Translations under genes and position numbers: made by a program | Part shown: piece by piece, positions 1-6,442 of the stretch | Position numbering within the stretch: position 1 is the stretch's first letter | Layout: every line of letters begins with the position of its first letter | The notes under the pieces: model-generated | Databases searched by the model: none | Seen by the model: only the letters and a program-made list of their open reading frames with translations | Told to the model about the DNA's origin: nothing | Source of the DNA: JBBRUG01 sp038247995 | GTDB taxonomy: Bacteria > Chloroflexota > Chloroflexia > Chloroflexales > Chloroflexaceae | Assembly: GCA_038247995.1 (NCBI GenBank) | Contig: JBBRUG010000126.1 | Coordinates: 1-15,275, forward strand | DNA length: 15,275 bases | Reading direction: 5' to 3'

Positions 1-484
1 CACATCGAGCAGGTCGTAGCTCCAGGCGATGGCCGCGCGGATGGTCTGCTGACGGGCCGGCAGGTCGCGCGGCCCGCCGGTGAGCAGCGCGAGCCGGCCG
101 CTCAGGCGGGCCAGCAGCGCCTCGGGCGCGAACAGCTTCAGCCGGGCCGCCGCCAGATCCAGCGCCAGGGGCAACCCATCGAGGCGGGCGCAGATCTCAG
201 CCACCGCCGACGCGTTCTGATTGGTCACCGCGAAGCTGGGCCGGTGCTCGGTCGCCCGCTCGATGAGCAGGGCCACCGCGGCGTACTGCGTGAGCCGCTC
301 CAGCGGCGGTAGGGCGGTCCGGTCGGGCAGGGCCAGCGGTTCGAGCGCGACCTCACGTTCGCCGCGCAGGTGCAGCGCCTCGCGGCTGGTAGCTAACACC
401 TTGAGCTGCGGGACCGCCGCCAGCAGCTCGGCCACCAGGGGAGCGGCGTCCAGCACCTGCTCGAAGTTGTCCAGCACGAGCAGC
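1..484 (-). pseudogene. NB-ARC/STAND ATPase regulator fragment (LuxR/AfsR-type), cut by the IS
   Basis: Read on the minus strand, an open frame of 161 codons runs from 483 off the left window edge. It starts at a Walker B-like segment, LLVLDNFEQV. It continues with ATSREALHLRGE (sensor/RNBS-like) and GLPLALDLAAARL, the GLPLA motif of NB-ARC ATPases, and ends with a winged-helix-like stretch RQQTIRAAIAWSYDLLD. This order is characteristic of the predicted ATPase module in large LuxR-, SARP- or cyclase-linked transcriptional regulators of Actinobacteria and Chloroflexota. The Walker A (P-loop) part and everything N-terminal is missing: directly upstream the frame enters the insertion sequence and meets a TGA. 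The piece is therefore a 5'-truncated gene, unless a distant start is used. Its C-terminal sensor/TPR/LuxR part lies outside the window, so the exact subfamily cannot be named. The ATPase assignment is firm; the claim of inactivity rests on the IS junction. Confidence 0.85.
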
Positions 485-583
485 TGTCAAGCGACGCTCA
501 ATTCTCCGTATAGCCTCACGGAAGAATCTTACCCGACGAAACGCTGCGCCTCAGGAAAGACCTGACCACGCCTCACGGAAAAA
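485..583. repeat. IS left end with terminal repeat and three iterated CCTCACGGAA-like motifs
   Basis: After the terminal TGTCA, the same short motif occurs three times in one orientation: CCTCACGGAAGAA at 514-526, CCTCAGGAAAGA at 549-560 and CCTCACGGAAAAA at 571-583. The first is followed by AATCTTACCC, which is matched in inverted orientation at the other IS end. Iterated subterminal motifs are usual transposase-binding sites; that role is inferred. Confidence 0.65.
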
Positions 584-637
584 CGCACTATTGAATCCTG
601 CCCGCTATTGGTATTCGTGAGCGATCACCGTTGATAC

Positions 638-700
638 GGCGTCACGGGCGGCGGAGCCGTCGCAGAGCGATGGAGGCCAGCGGCCGACACCCGTGACGCC
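638..700. other. Stem-loop downstream of the transposase gene, inside the IS
   Basis: GGCGTCACGGG (638-648) and CCCGTGACGCC (690-700) are perfect 11-base inverted arms. The 41-nt loop itself contains GGCC-AGC-GGCC and a GC-rich mini-stem. The structure lies 19 bases beyond the transposase stop codon and within the element. It has no U-tract on the transposase strand, so it is not a typical intrinsic terminator. It may protect the mRNA 3' end, block read-through or serve in transposition. Confidence 0.6.
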
Positions 701-718
701 AACCCACTGGCCTTTGGC

Positions 719-2353
719 TCACGCTTCCAAGCGCGGAGCAGTCAACTGCTCCGCCTGCCCCGCGGCGAGCGACTCCGGCGCTGCCGTACTCGCATGCACG
801 CCGTCCGCAGACGCGATAGCGCGCAATGGTTCCGGTAGGCTCGCACCGGCGAGCACCTCATGCTGGAGCCATTGATCATCGAAGGTCATGACCCGCTCGG
901 CGCGCCACTCCGCCACACGCCGCTGTAACGTGCGTAACTGTGGCTCGGAGAAGTCATCCGGATAGGCCGTTCGTACGCGTTGGAAGACGGTCACGCCAGT
1001 CAGCTCTGGTTGGGCTTCCAGCCAGCCTTCCACTTCAGCCCAGACGATGGCAAACGGGTTGATTCGCGTGCGCCAGTACCGGGCCTGCTTCGGTGCCTTC
1101 CAGTGATAGGGTCGTTTCTGGCGCTGAAGCGGGGGCGGTTCAGGCAACGCCGACGCCCGTGGATCCAGGCAAAATGGGACGGTGACGGCTGGACTGGGCA
1201 ATGCGCCCGGCAAGGTGGCCTGGGCCCACAGCGCGTCCTGGAGCTGGTCAATCTGCGCGCGTAACCGCACCGGATCGAGCGCCGCAAAGATGGCCTCCAG
1301 GCGCGTCAGCGCCGCTTGGGTGAGGACCTTGGCGGCGCAGAGCCGGGCAAACGGTGTTTCAGCGGGAAGATAACGTCGACGGGAAATTTCGCCCTCCAGG
1401 TGCTTCTCCTTGAGCTTGAGCGCGGGCTGGAAGAAGTTCACGTAGAGCCGCAGCGCGCGATAGAGCTCAACCAATTGGCGGTACGCCCGCTCGCCTGCGA
1501 AGCGATCGTAGCCAACGAACTGCCGCACCACCGCGCCATTTTTCTGCTCCACAGAGCATTGGTCGTTCTTGCGCGCCGTTCGTCCGCGGGTAAACGTGAT
1601 GTGCTTGGCCTCACAGGAGGTGAGCAGATCGTTGTTGATCCACTCGCTGCCATTATCGGTATCCAAGCCTTGAACCACAAAGTGAATGAACTGGCGGGTG
1701 CGGGTGACGCCCTGGATGACCTGATCGCTGCTGCGGTAGAGCAGCGCCTGACACGCGACCCAGCCCGTTGCTACATCGGTGAGCACCAGGGTACACAGGA
1801 AGCTTCCCGTGGTATGCTCGCCACAATGCGCAACCAGATCCGCCTCAATGAAGCCAGGCAAACCTTCATTCCAGTCGGCAAAGGTGCGCACGGGGATCTG
1901 GCGTTTGAGCAATGTGCCGGCCTTGGTGGTGGGCTTCCCACGGGGCGCTCCGCGCTTCCGTGCCCGCTCAAGCAGGCGATCCGCAGTGGCGGGACTGAGC
2001 GCCAGGAGTTGCGCCCGTACGTCGGGCGGCAAGTTGAGATGGCCATGGTGTTCCAACACCGAAACCAGGGTGGGCAGGAACGGAACGAGGCGTCGGGCGC
2101 TGATGAAATTGGCAGTCGTCCATGCCTGCTCCAAGGCAGTTTGAACCGCAGCCCCATAGGTCGGTGCGCGTGGCCGACGGATCTGGGCTGGAGCGGGAAG
2201 CGGGGGGCGGGTCAGCATGCGAATCGCATACGTACGGGCATAGCCGGTGGCGGCGGCGAACTCATCGAGGATGGCCGACTTCTGGGCATGGGTGGCGAAC
2301 TGGTAGCGCGGCGCTACTTGGGCCAGCAACTCGCGTTTTGACCGAAAACTCAT
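719..2353 (-). CDS. IS transposase, DDE integrase-core (rve) type
   Basis: This 544-residue protein catalyses movement of the surrounding IS. An N-terminal basic helix-turn-helix-like region (about 1-50) contains the AILDEFAAATGYARTYAIRML type of segment seen in many integrase-like transposases. The catalytic core shows D172 in IEADLVAH, D233 in DTDNGSEW and E269 in DQCSVEQKNG, so the second Asp and the Glu are separated by 35 residues (DD35E). After the core come a segment with ALRLYVNFFQPALKLKEK, common in such transposases, and a basic C-terminal domain of about 200 residues. I chose the ATG at 2353 because GAGG lies six bases upstream and homology-like sequence begins with MSFRSKRELL. A longer start at 2404 would add 17 residues without apparent domain content. 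No frameshift or internal stop is seen and the catalytic triad is complete, so the enzyme is probably functional. The large antisense frames over this gene are GC-rich shadows. Confidence 0.9.
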   Translation of the reverse strand: MSFRSKRELLAQVAPRYQFATHAQKSAILDEFAAATGYARTYAIRMLTRPPLPAPAQIRRPRAPTYGAAVQTALEQAWTTANFISARRLVPFLPTLVSVLEHHGHLNLPPDVRAQLLALSPATADRLLERARKRGAPRGKPTTKAGTLLKRQIPVRTFADWNEGLPGFIEADLVAHCGEHTTGSFLCTLVLTDVATGWVACQALLYRSSDQVIQGVTRTRQFIHFVVQGLDTDNGSEWINNDLLTSCEAKHITFTRGRTARKNDQCSVEQKNGAVVRQFVGYDRFAGERAYRQLVELYRALRLYVNFFQPALKLKEKHLEGEISRRRYLPAETPFARLCAAKVLTQAALTRLEAIFAALDPVRLRAQIDQLQDALWAQATLPGALPSPAVTVPFCLDPRASALPEPPPLQRQKRPYHWKAPKQARYWRTRINPFAIVWAEVEGWLEAQPELTGVTVFQRVRTAYPDDFSEPQLRTLQRRVAEWRAERVMTFDDQWLQHEVLAGASLPEPLRAIASADGVHASTAAPESLAAGQAEQLTAPRLEA

Positions 2354-2410
2354 GCGAGACCTCACGCTTGGACCCTCCGTGCGTGCGCGAATCGAACGCA
2401 CCAAGGGTAA

Positions 2411-2477
2411 CAGTACTCGTGAGGCGTGATCTTCCTAGGGTAAGATCTTTCGTGATGACATGCGCCCTATACTGACA
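2411..2477. repeat. IS right end with inverted copies of the subterminal motifs
   Basis: Read on the minus strand from 2477, the end begins TGTCAGTATAG. It then carries CATCACGAAAGATCTTACCC (2438-2457) and CCTCACG (2418-2424). These match the left-end motifs in inverted orientation. The right end also holds the transposase promoter and leader region, since the gene starts at 2353; no clear -35/-10 pair could be picked. Confidence 0.65.
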
Positions 2478-2603
2478 CCCTCAAAAATTCTGGGCCACTC
2501 CTCGCCGGCAATCACGGCGAACATCTACGCCCACGCACTCGACGAGGCGAAATCACAGGCGATCGCCAGTCTGTCCAAACAACTCAAGAAAGACGAGGAG
2601 TGA
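2478..2603 (+). pseudogene. Tyrosine recombinase (phage/ICE integrase) C-terminal remnant
   Basis: The frame entering from the right IS boundary reads PSKILGHSSPAITANIYAHA and continues LDEAK to a TGA at 2601-2603, 41 codons in all. It contains two signatures of the tyrosine recombinase active site: LGHSS, with the conserved His of the LGH box, and the nucleophilic Tyr in NIYAH, at the expected close spacing. The following LDEAKSQAIASL helix is typical of XerC/D- and Int-like C-termini. Everything upstream, including the DNA-binding domains and the catalytic Arg residues, is absent. The left side of the IS does not contain the missing part, so the gene was lost through a rearrangement and not merely interrupted. 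Its 3' end lies 135 bp from the 3' end of a tRNA-Cys gene, the usual position for an integrase next to its tRNA attachment site. The fragment cannot encode a functional recombinase. Confidence 0.85.
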
Positions 2604-2677
2604 CCGCGCCTGGGCCGCTCCGAGGGGCTGGAGCGTACCGCTCCCCATTGCTCCCGTCATTGCTCCCGCGACGATAC

Positions 2678-2714
2678 AAACACCCCCTGCACCAGAACAG
2701 TGGAGGGGGTGTTT
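2678..2714. terminator. Strong bidirectional hairpin between the integrase remnant and tRNA-Cys
   Basis: AAACACCCCCTGCAC (2678-2692) pairs with GTGGAGGGGGTGTTT (2700-2714), a 15-bp stem with one mismatch and a 7-nt loop. The A-rich and T-rich stem bases give short U runs on both strands. It sits between two converging transcripts, the integrase from the left and the tRNA from the right, so a two-way terminator is the natural reading. Confidence 0.75.
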
Positions 2715-2738
2715 ACCGCTTCCTAGCGCGGTAACGTA

Positions 2739-2813
2739 TGGAGGCGACGGCGGGAATCGAACCCGCGAGTGGCGGTTTTGCAGACCGCTGCATTACCACT
2801 TTGCTACGTCGCC
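2739..2813 (-). tRNA. tRNA-Cys (anticodon GCA)
   Basis: On the minus strand the sequence folds as a standard cloverleaf of 72 nt. The acceptor arms are GGCGACG and CGTCGCC. The D-arm is GCAAAGTGGTAATGC. The anticodon arm is GCGGT-CTGCAAA-ACCGC with anticodon GCA, the variable loop is CACTC, and the T-arm is GCGGG-TTCGATT-CCCGC. The discriminator base is U, as expected for Cys, at 2742. The following CCA (2739-2741) is encoded in the genome. The gene has its own promoter upstream, at 2825-2853. The nearby integrase remnant suggests that its 3' half was, or is, an attachment site. No second copy of the 3' half was noticed in this window. Confidence 0.97.
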
Positions 2814-2824
2814 GAACGGCACGC

Positions 2825-2853
2825 ATTGTAGCATAGCGCGGCAGGGCGCGCAA
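2825..2853 (-). promoter_or_regulatory. Sigma70-type promoter of tRNA-Cys
   Basis: On the minus strand there is TTGCGC (2848-2853), a 17-base spacer and TACAAT (2825-2830) preceded by TGC, an extended -10. The -10 ends 11 bases before the first base of the mature tRNA, a good distance for a short 5' leader. Confidence 0.65.
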
Positions 2854-3011
2854 ACTGGGAATGCTGATTTTGACCTTCCGGCCCAATTTCTCCCAGCGCA
2901 TCGTTCTACTCATTAGTGATAGTGAAGCGCAATTACGACACACACTCGTAAAGCAAGCAGCGCGTTGCGCTTCAAACGCTCAGTTGCTTTGCGCTTACAT
3001 GGGAGGTGTGT

Positions 3012-4169
3012 ATGGGGGTAAAGAAAGCTTTGGTGCTTTCGGGGGGCGGCGCACGCGGCGCCTACCATGTCGGCGTAATCGCGGCGCTTACCGCCGCCGG
3101 CTGGATGGAAGACGGGCGCGGCCCCGACATTATTGCCGGTACGAGTATTGGCGCGATCAACGCCGCCGCCGTGGCTTCCGGGCTAACGGCAGCCCAACTG
3201 CGCAGTGCCTGGCTCAATATGCACACCGAAGATGTGCATCGCCTCTCGACCGATCTCCCTCCGCTGGTGCGCCCGCTCGTACGCTTCCTGATGCACAGTG
3301 TGCTCACTTCACAAGCCCACGGCGGCGCCGGCGCGATCACGCTACCGGCGAATGAGCGCGATCAGAGCGCCCAGAGTATGCTCGGGCGGTTAGGTGAGTT
3401 GTTCCGTACGCGGCCCTTCCGCAGCCTGCTCGATACCCAACCCTGGCGAGCGACCCTGACCGGCTGGATGGATTTTGCGCGGATCAACAGTGCGGCTGCC
3501 CCGGCGCTGCTGATCGCCGCCACCGAATTGCAAACCGGCGCGCTTCAGATGTTTTGCAACCGTGCGCTCGGTAATCGCCCCGCTGATACACTCAGCATCG
3601 AACACCTGATGGCCTCGGCCAGCATCCCGATTGTCTACCCCTGGACCGAGATCGGCGCGGGCAAATATTGGGACGGCGCGGTGCTGGCCAATACCCCGCT
3701 CCACCCCGTGATCGACCTGGCCGGCGATGATGATGTTGAAATTATTGTGGTCTTAATGACGCCTTGGCACGCCGACGCCGACTGTCCGCAGGCGCCCAGT
3801 GAACGGCTGCCGCAGGATCTGGTGCAGGCGCTGACCTTGACCCTGGATTGGGCGCTGCTTGCCTCGTACCGCATGGCCTTCGAGGCGCTACGCCAGCGCA
3901 ATACCCTGGCCGAGATGGCGGCCAGCCTGGAGCGCACCGGCGCCACAAACCTGCCCCGCGTGGCCAAACCGATCCGCATGCCCACGGTGATCGCACCCCG
4001 CGAACTGATGCCGCTGGAATGGACCGTTGACTACGAAACGGCCAACCACCAGCACCTCTTTGAACTTGGCCGTGCCGACACCGAACGCGCACTGCGGGAA
4101 CGAATGATAGATCGGCAAAACGGCAAAGCGGAAGAACGGGAGAATGCAGTAGCACAGCACCCTGAATAG
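3012..4169 (+). CDS. Patatin-like phospholipase/acyl hydrolase
   Basis: This 385-residue protein has the patatin Ser-Asp dyad fold, which hydrolyses acyl esters of phospholipids or other lipids. The oxyanion motif is SGGGARG at 10-16. The nucleophile elbow is GTSIG at 43-47 (Ser45). The DG[GA] motif with the catalytic Asp is WDGA at 220-223 (Asp221). The domain covers about residues 5-230; a further 150 residues form a helical C-terminal part ending in a charged tail. There is no signal peptide, so it is predicted cytoplasmic or peripheral at the membrane. The start is ATG 3012, since GGGAGG at 3001-3006 lies five bases upstream. A GTG at 3006 would overlap that site. The gene stands alone, divergent from the tRNA, and ends at a clean terminator (4227-4251). 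Substrate cannot be read from sequence. The family includes both lipid-homeostasis enzymes and toxins, and nothing here argues for a toxin. Confidence 0.93.
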   Translation: MGVKKALVLSGGGARGAYHVGVIAALTAAGWMEDGRGPDIIAGTSIGAINAAAVASGLTAAQLRSAWLNMHTEDVHRLSTDLPPLVRPLVRFLMHSVLTSQAHGGAGAITLPANERDQSAQSMLGRLGELFRTRPFRSLLDTQPWRATLTGWMDFARINSAAAPALLIAATELQTGALQMFCNRALGNRPADTLSIEHLMASASIPIVYPWTEIGAGKYWDGAVLANTPLHPVIDLAGDDDVEIIVVLMTPWHADADCPQAPSERLPQDLVQALTLTLDWALLASYRMAFEALRQRNTLAEMAASLERTGATNLPRVAKPIRMPTVIAPRELMPLEWTVDYETANHQHLFELGRADTERALRERMIDRQNGKAEERENAVAQHPE

Positions 4170-4226
4170 CCGGCCCTGATTCTGGCAAAGAAGGATTACT
4201 TCAGGTTCTGCACAATCATAAAACCG

Positions 4227-4251
4227 TAGCGCAGCTTTGCTGCGCTATTTT
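4227..4251 (+). terminator. Rho-independent terminator of the patatin gene
   Basis: TAGCGCAGC (4227-4235), loop TTT and GCTGCGCTA (4239-4247) form a perfect 9-bp stem followed by TTTT. It begins 58 bases after the patatin stop and precedes the next gene by 127 bases. Confidence 0.85.
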
Positions 4252-4262
4252 CATTACTGTAG

Positions 4263-4302
4263 GCACACAGGTTGCAAGTATAGCTTTTATAGGCTCGTGT
4301 GC
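4263..4302. promoter_or_regulatory. Spacer ahead of the stress cluster with an inverted repeat; promoter not resolved
   Basis: GCACAC (4263-4268) and GTGTGC (4297-4302) form an inverted pair around an AT-rich core that contains TATAGC and TTTATAGG, both -10-like. No -35 with proper spacing was found, and no clear sigma-B or ECF consensus. The promoter for the following genes most likely lies in 4252-4340, and the pair could be an operator. Confidence 0.3.
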
Positions 4303-4378
4303 ACTACCCAAATACATTCCTGAGTTTTAGGAAACGGGTCGATCAGCGGGTAACGACAAGCAAAGGAAGGAGTCGGCG

Positions 4379-4993
4379 ATGAGCAAGAAAAAAACCAAAC
4401 CTGCCCCTGTGTTTGGCAATGACGGACGAATTGGAACTGTCATTGAGGATGAACAGACAGCGGCGGATGGCTCTCATCAGGCCCTGATCGAGCTTACGGA
4501 CGGCACGCAGGCGCTTATTCCCGCGAATGTGTTGGTGAAGCGCGCAGACGGAAGTTACACCTTGCCTTTTAGTGGGCAAGAGATTCAGCAGAATTATCGT
4601 ACACCTGATGGCACGCAAATTGTTATACCTATAGTTGCTGAAGAGTTATCTGTCGGCAAACGGGTTGTTGAGACCGAACGAGTGCGTATACGTAAGGTTG
4701 TTCACGAGCACACGGAACAGATCGATGAACCTTTATTTCGCGAACAGGTTCAGGTCGAACGTGTAGCAGTCAATCAGGTGCTTGAGCAACCTATCGGTAT
4801 GTACTACGAAGGTGACGTTATGGTTATTCCGGTTGTAGAGGAGGTGCTCGTCGTTGAAAAACGGCTCATGCACCGTGAAAACGTGCGGATCAGCAAACTG
4901 CGCACTCCAACTATGGAATCCCAAAACGTTACGTTGCGCCGCGAAGAACTCGCAGTGGAACGCCTCGATCCAGATACTGACGGAAACGAGTAA
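4379..4993 (+). CDS. PRC-barrel-like plus double DUF2382 (YsnF/AvaK-type) stress protein
   Basis: This is a 204-residue soluble protein. Residues about 12-65 (GRIGTVIEDEQ, then ALIPANVLVKRADGSYTLPF) resemble a small beta-barrel of PRC-barrel type. Two DUF2382 units follow, each opening with the same pattern: IPIVAEELSVGKR near residue 83 and IPVVEEVLVVEKR near 150. Each unit ends in an acidic/basic VERL/VERV segment. DUF2382 occurs in Bacillus YsnF and cyanobacterial AvaK, proteins linked with general stress or dormancy; its biochemical role is unknown. The start is fixed by AAGGAAGGAG just upstream. The next gene begins 65 bp downstream and also carries DUF2382, so the two are probably co-transcribed and possibly interact. 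The C-terminus is acidic. Confidence in the family is high; no function can be given. Confidence 0.88.
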   Translation: MSKKKTKPAPVFGNDGRIGTVIEDEQTAADGSHQALIELTDGTQALIPANVLVKRADGSYTLPFSGQEIQQNYRTPDGTQIVIPIVAEELSVGKRVVETERVRIRKVVHEHTEQIDEPLFREQVQVERVAVNQVLEQPIGMYYEGDVMVIPVVEEVLVVEKRLMHRENVRISKLRTPTMESQNVTLRREELAVERLDPDTDGNE

Positions 4994-5058
4994 GCTCAGC
5001 ATACGTAGGCACAGTTCCATGGATGTAGGTTGTGCCTCAATATCAGGAGGATCAGATC

Positions 5059-6342
5059 ATGGCAAAGACAGTTGTAGGCTTGTTCGATACGCATAGCGGC
5101 GCCGAGCGCGCTGTCCAAGAACTGCACCGCCAGGGCTTCACTAAGGATGAAGTAAGCTTAGTTGCCAATAATACAACCGGGATCTATAACACCGACACAT
5201 CGACGTCCGTTAACCAGGAAGAAGCTGCTGAAGGGGCCGGAAGCGGGGCTATTGGTGGTACCGTCGTTGGCGGTGGCCTGGGCTTAATCTTGAGCCTGGG
5301 ATTGCTCGTCATTCCGGGCGTTGGTCCGGTTGCGGCAGCAGGTACACTCGCCACCGTGCTTGGTAGCACAGCCCTCGGCGCCGGCATCGGCGCTGCGGCA
5401 GGTGGATTGATTGGCGCCATGATTGACTCGGGTGTTCCTGAGAGTGAAGCGAATGTATATGCCGAGGGCGTACGCCGCGGCGGCACGTTGGTTATGGTTA
5501 CTACCTCGGATGCGCGCGCTGATGATGCTGTTGCCGTCCTTGAGGCGAGTGATCCGGTCAACGTCGAAGAACGTGAAACGGGCCTGCGCGAGAGCGGTTG
5601 GCAGGGCTTTGATCCTGAGGGGCAGCCGTACGAGGCTAGCGAGATGGAGAGTTATCGCAATGCGGCGGCGCACACGCCCCGTACAACTGAGCGGAACCAG
5701 AACCGCAGCCATGCCGATACCGTCATTCCGGTAGTCGAGGAGGAGTTGCAGGTCGGGAAGCGCCAGGTTGAGCGTGGTAAGGTTCGCGTCCATACTCAGA
5801 TCGAGGAACGCCCGGTCGAGGAGCAGGTTCGGTTGCGCGACGAGAAGATCAATGTCGAGCGTCGCCCGGCAAACCGTGAGCTTACGGAAGCCGATCAAGC
5901 CGCCTTCAAAGAGCGCAACTTCGAACTAACCGAGACGCGTGAAGAAGCCGTCGTCGATAAGCAAGCGCACGTAGTAGAGGAAGTTGTCGTCGACAAAAGC
6001 GTCGCTGATCGAACCGAGACTATTCACGATACAGTGCGGCGAACCGATGTGGAAGTTCAGAATACCGGCATGCAACAGTCTAGCCGCTATGAAGACTATG
6101 CCACTGACTTCCGCACGTATTATGACCAGAACCTCGCCGCAGGCGGGCGCAACTATAACAGCTATGATCCGGCGTTCCGCTACGGGCATACCCTCGCTTC
6201 CGATACGCGCTATCGGGATCAGGACTGGAACACAGTTGAGCGGGATGCGCGTACACGTTGGGAGCGCGATCAACCGGGCACATGGGAGCAGTTCAAGGAT
6301 TCGATCCGCTACGCCTGGGACAAGGTGCGCGGACGCCGCTAA
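5059..6342 (+). CDS. YflT-like/glycine-zipper plus DUF2382 fusion stress protein
   Basis: The protein has 427 residues. Residues 1-45 (TVVGLFDTHSGAERAVQELHRQGF) are the start of a general stress protein 17M/YflT-like domain. Its second half (about 125-165, RRGGTLVMVTTSDARADDAVAVLEA) is separated from the first by a hydrophobic Gly/Ala-rich insert at 59-120, with GSGAIGG and GAGIGAAAGGLIG repeats. That insert is a glycine zipper probably able to enter or span membranes as a hairpin. A DUF2382 domain follows at 221-330, starting IPVVEEELQVGKR. The C-terminal part (344-427) is rich in aromatic and charged residues, with FRTYYDQNLA, YDPAFRYG and PGTWEQFKDSIRYAWDKV. It matches the tail found after DUF2382 in Deinococcus and Chloroflexota stress proteins. 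ATG 5059 is chosen because AGGAGG at 5045-5050 sits eight bases upstream; a GTG at 5032 is an unlikely alternative. It is probably an envelope-associated stress protein in an operon with the previous gene. Confidence 0.9.
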   Translation: MAKTVVGLFDTHSGAERAVQELHRQGFTKDEVSLVANNTTGIYNTDTSTSVNQEEAAEGAGSGAIGGTVVGGGLGLILSLGLLVIPGVGPVAAAGTLATVLGSTALGAGIGAAAGGLIGAMIDSGVPESEANVYAEGVRRGGTLVMVTTSDARADDAVAVLEASDPVNVEERETGLRESGWQGFDPEGQPYEASEMESYRNAAAHTPRTTERNQNRSHADTVIPVVEEELQVGKRQVERGKVRVHTQIEERPVEEQVRLRDEKINVERRPANRELTEADQAAFKERNFELTETREEAVVDKQAHVVEEVVVDKSVADRTETIHDTVRRTDVEVQNTGMQQSSRYEDYATDFRTYYDQNLAAGGRNYNSYDPAFRYGHTLASDTRYRDQDWNTVERDARTRWERDQPGTWEQFKDSIRYAWDKVRGRR

Positions 6343-6374
6343 TTAGCTACACTGTTAAGCCGCTCAATGCCGCA

Positions 6375-6408
6375 ACAGGTCAGGGGGTTTTGAACTTCCC
6401 TGACCTGT
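6375..6408 (+). terminator. Hairpin after the DUF2382 genes, without a U-tract
   Basis: ACAGGTCAGGG (6375-6385) and CCCTGACCTGT (6398-6408) form a perfect 11-bp stem with a 12-nt loop. GCGCTTAAG follows instead of a run of T. It may be a weak terminator or an mRNA-stability element separating the DUF2382 pair from the membrane-protein gene 35 bases further on. Confidence 0.55.
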
Positions 6409-6442
6409 GCGCTTAAGTATATTCAATTGAAGGAGCAATCCG

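Larger units (their letters stand above)
485..2477 (-). mobile_element. Insertion sequence with a DD35E (rve-type) transposase, family not assigned
   Basis: The element is bounded by TGTCA at 485-489 and TGACA at 2473-2477, about 1.99 kb with one transposase gene on the minus strand. The outermost terminal match is only five bases. The ends share a longer subterminal inverted match: CACGGAAGAATCTTACCC at 517-534 against CACGAAAGATCTTACCC, read on the minus strand, at 2438-2454. Both boundaries coincide with sudden loss of coding sense in the flanking genes, an NB-ARC ATPase on the left and a tyrosine recombinase on the right. No direct target duplication is visible: the left flank ends GAGCAGC and the right flank begins CCCTCAAA. 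TGT...ACA ends and a DDE integrase fold fit the IS481/IS3/IS1202-like world, but I cannot assign a family. Non-coding parts are 485-718, with iterated motifs and a stem-loop, and 2354-2477. Confidence 0.85.

Noticed and set aside
638..700. Guide or omega-type RNA of an IS200/IS605-like element
   Set aside because: The element encodes a DD35E transposase and no TnpA-Y1, TnpB or IscB protein, so such an RNA is not expected.
1316..2341. 341-codon open frame on the plus strand
   Set aside because: It is antisense to the transposase, whose DD35E motifs are complete. The translation shows no domain, and long antisense frames are common in GC-rich genes.
4324..4353. Sigma-B-like promoter (GTTTTA and GGGTAA) before the stress genes
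   Set aside because: The spacing of 18 bases is too long for the sigma-B pattern of about 12 to 15, and the -35 match is partial.
5284..5898. 204-codon open frame on the minus strand
   Set aside because: It is antisense to the glycine-zipper/DUF2382 gene, with no ribosome-binding site and no recognisable sequence.
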